In this document: positions 5,722 through 5,769 of the stretch, one piece after another
Numbering within the stretch: the first letter of the stretch is position 1
Layout: every line of letters starts with the position of its first letter
DNA from: JBBTCJ01 sp038043285
Lineage (GTDB): Bacteria; Planctomycetota; Phycisphaerae; UBA1845
Assembly (NCBI GenBank): GCA_038043285.1
Contig: JBBTCJ010000112.1
Span: 1 to 5,769 of the forward strand
DNA length: 5,769 nucleotides
Direction: 5' to 3'
The notes under the pieces: model-generated
Told to the model about the DNA's origin: nothing
The model's input: only the letters and a program-made list of their open reading frames with translations
The model's database searches: none
Translations under genes and position numbers: made by a program

Positions 5722-5769
5722 CGGCATCGACGAAGGACGCGATGTCCAGGACGTTGACGCCGACATCCA
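5681..5769 (-). CDS. C-terminal end of a convergent gene with a dockerin-like repeat (cut by right edge)
   Basis: Only the last 28 codons and TGA (5681-5683) lie in the window. They read DVGVNVLDIASFVDAVKG then AAFPCPAICP. The DVGVNVLDIASFVDAV segment matches the second half of a type I dockerin/EF-hand-like loop (compare D-G-x-V-N-x-x-D followed by a hydrophobic helix). Such repeats commonly end long secreted proteins of Planctomycetota, and FPCPAICP resembles the short Cys-containing tails that follow them. The frame is open to the window edge. It overlaps the last 41 bases of mutY tail-to-tail. The body of the protein is outside the window, so its function cannot be given. The fragment is short, and this call rests on the motif alone. 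Confidence 0.68.
   Translation of the reverse strand, partial: DVGVNVLDIASFVDAVKGAAFPCPAICP

Overview
The window is GC-rich, densely coding bacterial chromosome, most likely from a Planctomycetota bacterium (perhaps a Phycisphaerae-like lineage). Three things suggest this: two large exported proteins of unassigned function, a dockerin-like C-terminus on the gene entering from the right edge, and little recognisable Shine-Dalgarno sequence at several starts. This taxonomic call is an inference; no rRNA or other marker gene is present.

Left half (1-3530), all on the minus strand and read right to left: a 502-residue exported protein of unknown function (2022-3530); a 142-base gap holding a strong ribosome-binding site, a possible 32-codon leader ORF and a near-perfect 12-bp inverted repeat; a 317-residue exported protein built from two tandem copies of one module (926-1879); and the N-terminal 280 residues of a bacterial family X DNA polymerase (polX), cut by the left edge before its PHP domain. 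The spacing is compatible with one transcription unit, and the leader ORF ends in an ATGA overlap with the duplicated-module gene.

Middle (3531-3886): a 356-base divergent intergenic region. It holds a plausible sigma70-type promoter pointing right (-35 TTGTCC, 17-base spacer, -10 TATGAT), a 7-bp dyad at its expected start point, and two related C-rich/G-rich hairpin sequences that look like dispersed repeat units.

Right half (3887-5721), plus strand: a 91-residue two-helix membrane protein with a C-terminal zinc ribbon, joined by an ATGA overlap to mutY, the adenine DNA glycosylase. All MutY catalytic and iron-sulfur residues are present. The protein is unusually long because of a very basic N-terminal extension (possibly untranslated, since a TTG with a much better ribosome-binding site follows it), an insertion of about 55 residues in the C-terminal NUDIX-like domain encoded by palindrome-rich DNA, and a C-terminal tail. 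The last 41 bases of mutY overlap the 3' end of a convergent minus-strand gene whose product ends in a dockerin-like calcium-binding repeat.

Functionally, the two recognisable enzymes at either end (PolX and MutY) both act in DNA base-excision or gap repair, but they are in divergent units and nothing links the proteins between them to repair. I see no CRISPR array, transposase, tRNA or rRNA. The items most worth checking are the duplicated exported module, the leader ORF with its hairpin, and the palindromic insertion inside mutY.
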